Shown one piece after another: positions 7,093 to 7,643 of a stretch of DNA of 7,643 nucleotides. Origin of the DNA: DATBAT01 sp036271375 (GTDB lineage Bacteria; Acidobacteriota; Terriglobia; Terriglobales; Acidobacteriaceae); contig DATBAT010000124.1 of the NCBI GenBank assembly GCA_036271375.1, positions 1 to 7,643 on the forward strand, written 5' to 3'. How positions within the stretch are numbered: the first letter of the stretch is position 1; every line of letters begins with the position of its first letter. The position numbers and the translations under genes are program-made. A model generated the notes under the pieces. The model was not told the origin of the DNA, ran no database searches, and worked only from the letters and a program-made list of their open reading frames with translations.

Positions 7093-7643
7093 TCAGACGA
7101 TAGTTACTTCAATGCCAGACTTCTTCAGAATGCGCAGGTCTGATTTTGGCGCGGCCCGGTCGGTGATCACTTCATGCAGCGCGGTAGGTGGAACGATCAG
7201 GGAAAGGCTCCGCTTGCCAAATTTGCTGGAGTCGCACACCGCCACAGTACGCTTGGCGATCTCCACCATCACGCGATTGACTTTGGCTTCGAGGATATTC
7301 GGGGTGCTCAGTCCGTACTGCACATCGAAGCCATCGACGCCCAGGAACAGAATGTCGGCATTCAGGCGGCGCAACGTTTCCTCCGCAATGGGGCCAACCA
7401 GTGAGAATGAATTTTTGCGCAGTGTTCCGCCAGTCAAAATCACCTCAGCCGCGGCGCCAGAAAGTTCGGCGGCGATATTGACCGCGTTGGTCACAATGGT
7501 GACGTTCTGAAAGTCGCGCAGGGCGCGGGCAATCGCGGTAGTCGTCGTCCCGGAATCGAGGATCACCACTTGGCCTTCTTTTACAAGCTGTGCGGCGGCA
7601 GCCGCGATCGACAGCTTCTCTTTGCGATGCAGCTTTTCTTTTT
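7093..7643 (-). CDS. DeoR-family transcriptional repressor, ligand-binding domain (N-terminus beyond the right edge)
   Basis: The frame is open to the window edge, so about 183 C-terminal residues are visible and the helix-turn-helix is missing. The sequence starts KEKLHRKEKLSIAAAAAQLV and then shows the DeoR sensor pattern: the phosphate-binding loop ILDSGTTTT, VTIVTNAVNIA, the ILTGGTLR turn, ADILFLGVDGFD, the PNILEAKVNRVM segment with the usual Glu, and VAVCDSSKFGK. It ends EVTIV with TGA at 7095-7093. In this family the domain has a sugar-isomerase-like fold and senses a phosphorylated sugar, which lowers DNA binding. A GTG at 7569 inside DSG-preceding residues is not a real start, since coding clearly continues upstream. 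The kinase gene follows directly, fitting a repressor whose inducer is the kinase product or substrate. Whether it also controls the divergent receptor/hydrolase promoters is unknown. Confidence 0.92.
   Translation of the reverse strand, partial: KEKLHRKEKLSIAAAAAQLVKEGQVVILDSGTTTTAIARALRDFQNVTIVTNAVNIAAELSGAAAEVILTGGTLRKNSFSLVGPIAEETLRRLNADILFLGVDGFDVQYGLSTPNILEAKVNRVMVEIAKRTVAVCDSSKFGKRSLSLIVPPTALHEVITDRAAPKSDLRILKKSGIEVTIV

Overview
The window looks like chromosomal DNA from an Acidobacteriota bacterium, probably of the Acidobacteriaceae/Koribacter/Solibacter type. This rests on four things: a roughly 1150-residue Oar-like TonB-dependent receptor with the 'LPLNGRNF' and 'LLDGVDNN' signatures typical of that phylum, moderately high GC, a divergent PfkB kinase with the N-terminus 'FDVTIAGELNLDLILYG', and two kinds of dispersed-repeat-like palindromes in the gene-free gaps. 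The assignment is by recognition of protein style, not by a search.

Layout from left to right. Positions 1-91 hold a near-perfect inverted repeat built on a 9-base CACAGAG period. Positions 100-3543 (minus) encode the outer-membrane receptor. Positions 3544-3859 are an AT-richer divergent control region with a good candidate promoter for the receptor. Positions 3860-6067 (plus) encode a lipoprotein glycoside hydrolase of the alpha-galactosidase type (clan GH-D, GH36-like). Positions 6068-6131 separate two convergent genes and carry a three-armed GTCCGC/GCGGAC palindrome. Positions 6132-7064 (minus) encode a PfkB-family sugar kinase. Positions 7093-7643 (minus) encode the ligand-binding part of a DeoR-family repressor whose DNA-binding N-terminus lies beyond the right edge.

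Together the genes read as a small carbohydrate-utilisation locus. The receptor and the surface or periplasmic hydrolase are divergently transcribed and could capture and cleave alpha-galactosides. The DeoR-PfkB pair, probably one transcript, looks like a sugar-phosphate-sensing repressor with its kinase. Whether the two halves belong to one pathway is not shown by the sequence. No SusD partner, transposase, CRISPR array, tRNA or rRNA is visible. I did not find a convincing new system here; the most unusual items are the repeats and the atypical active-site motifs of the hydrolase.
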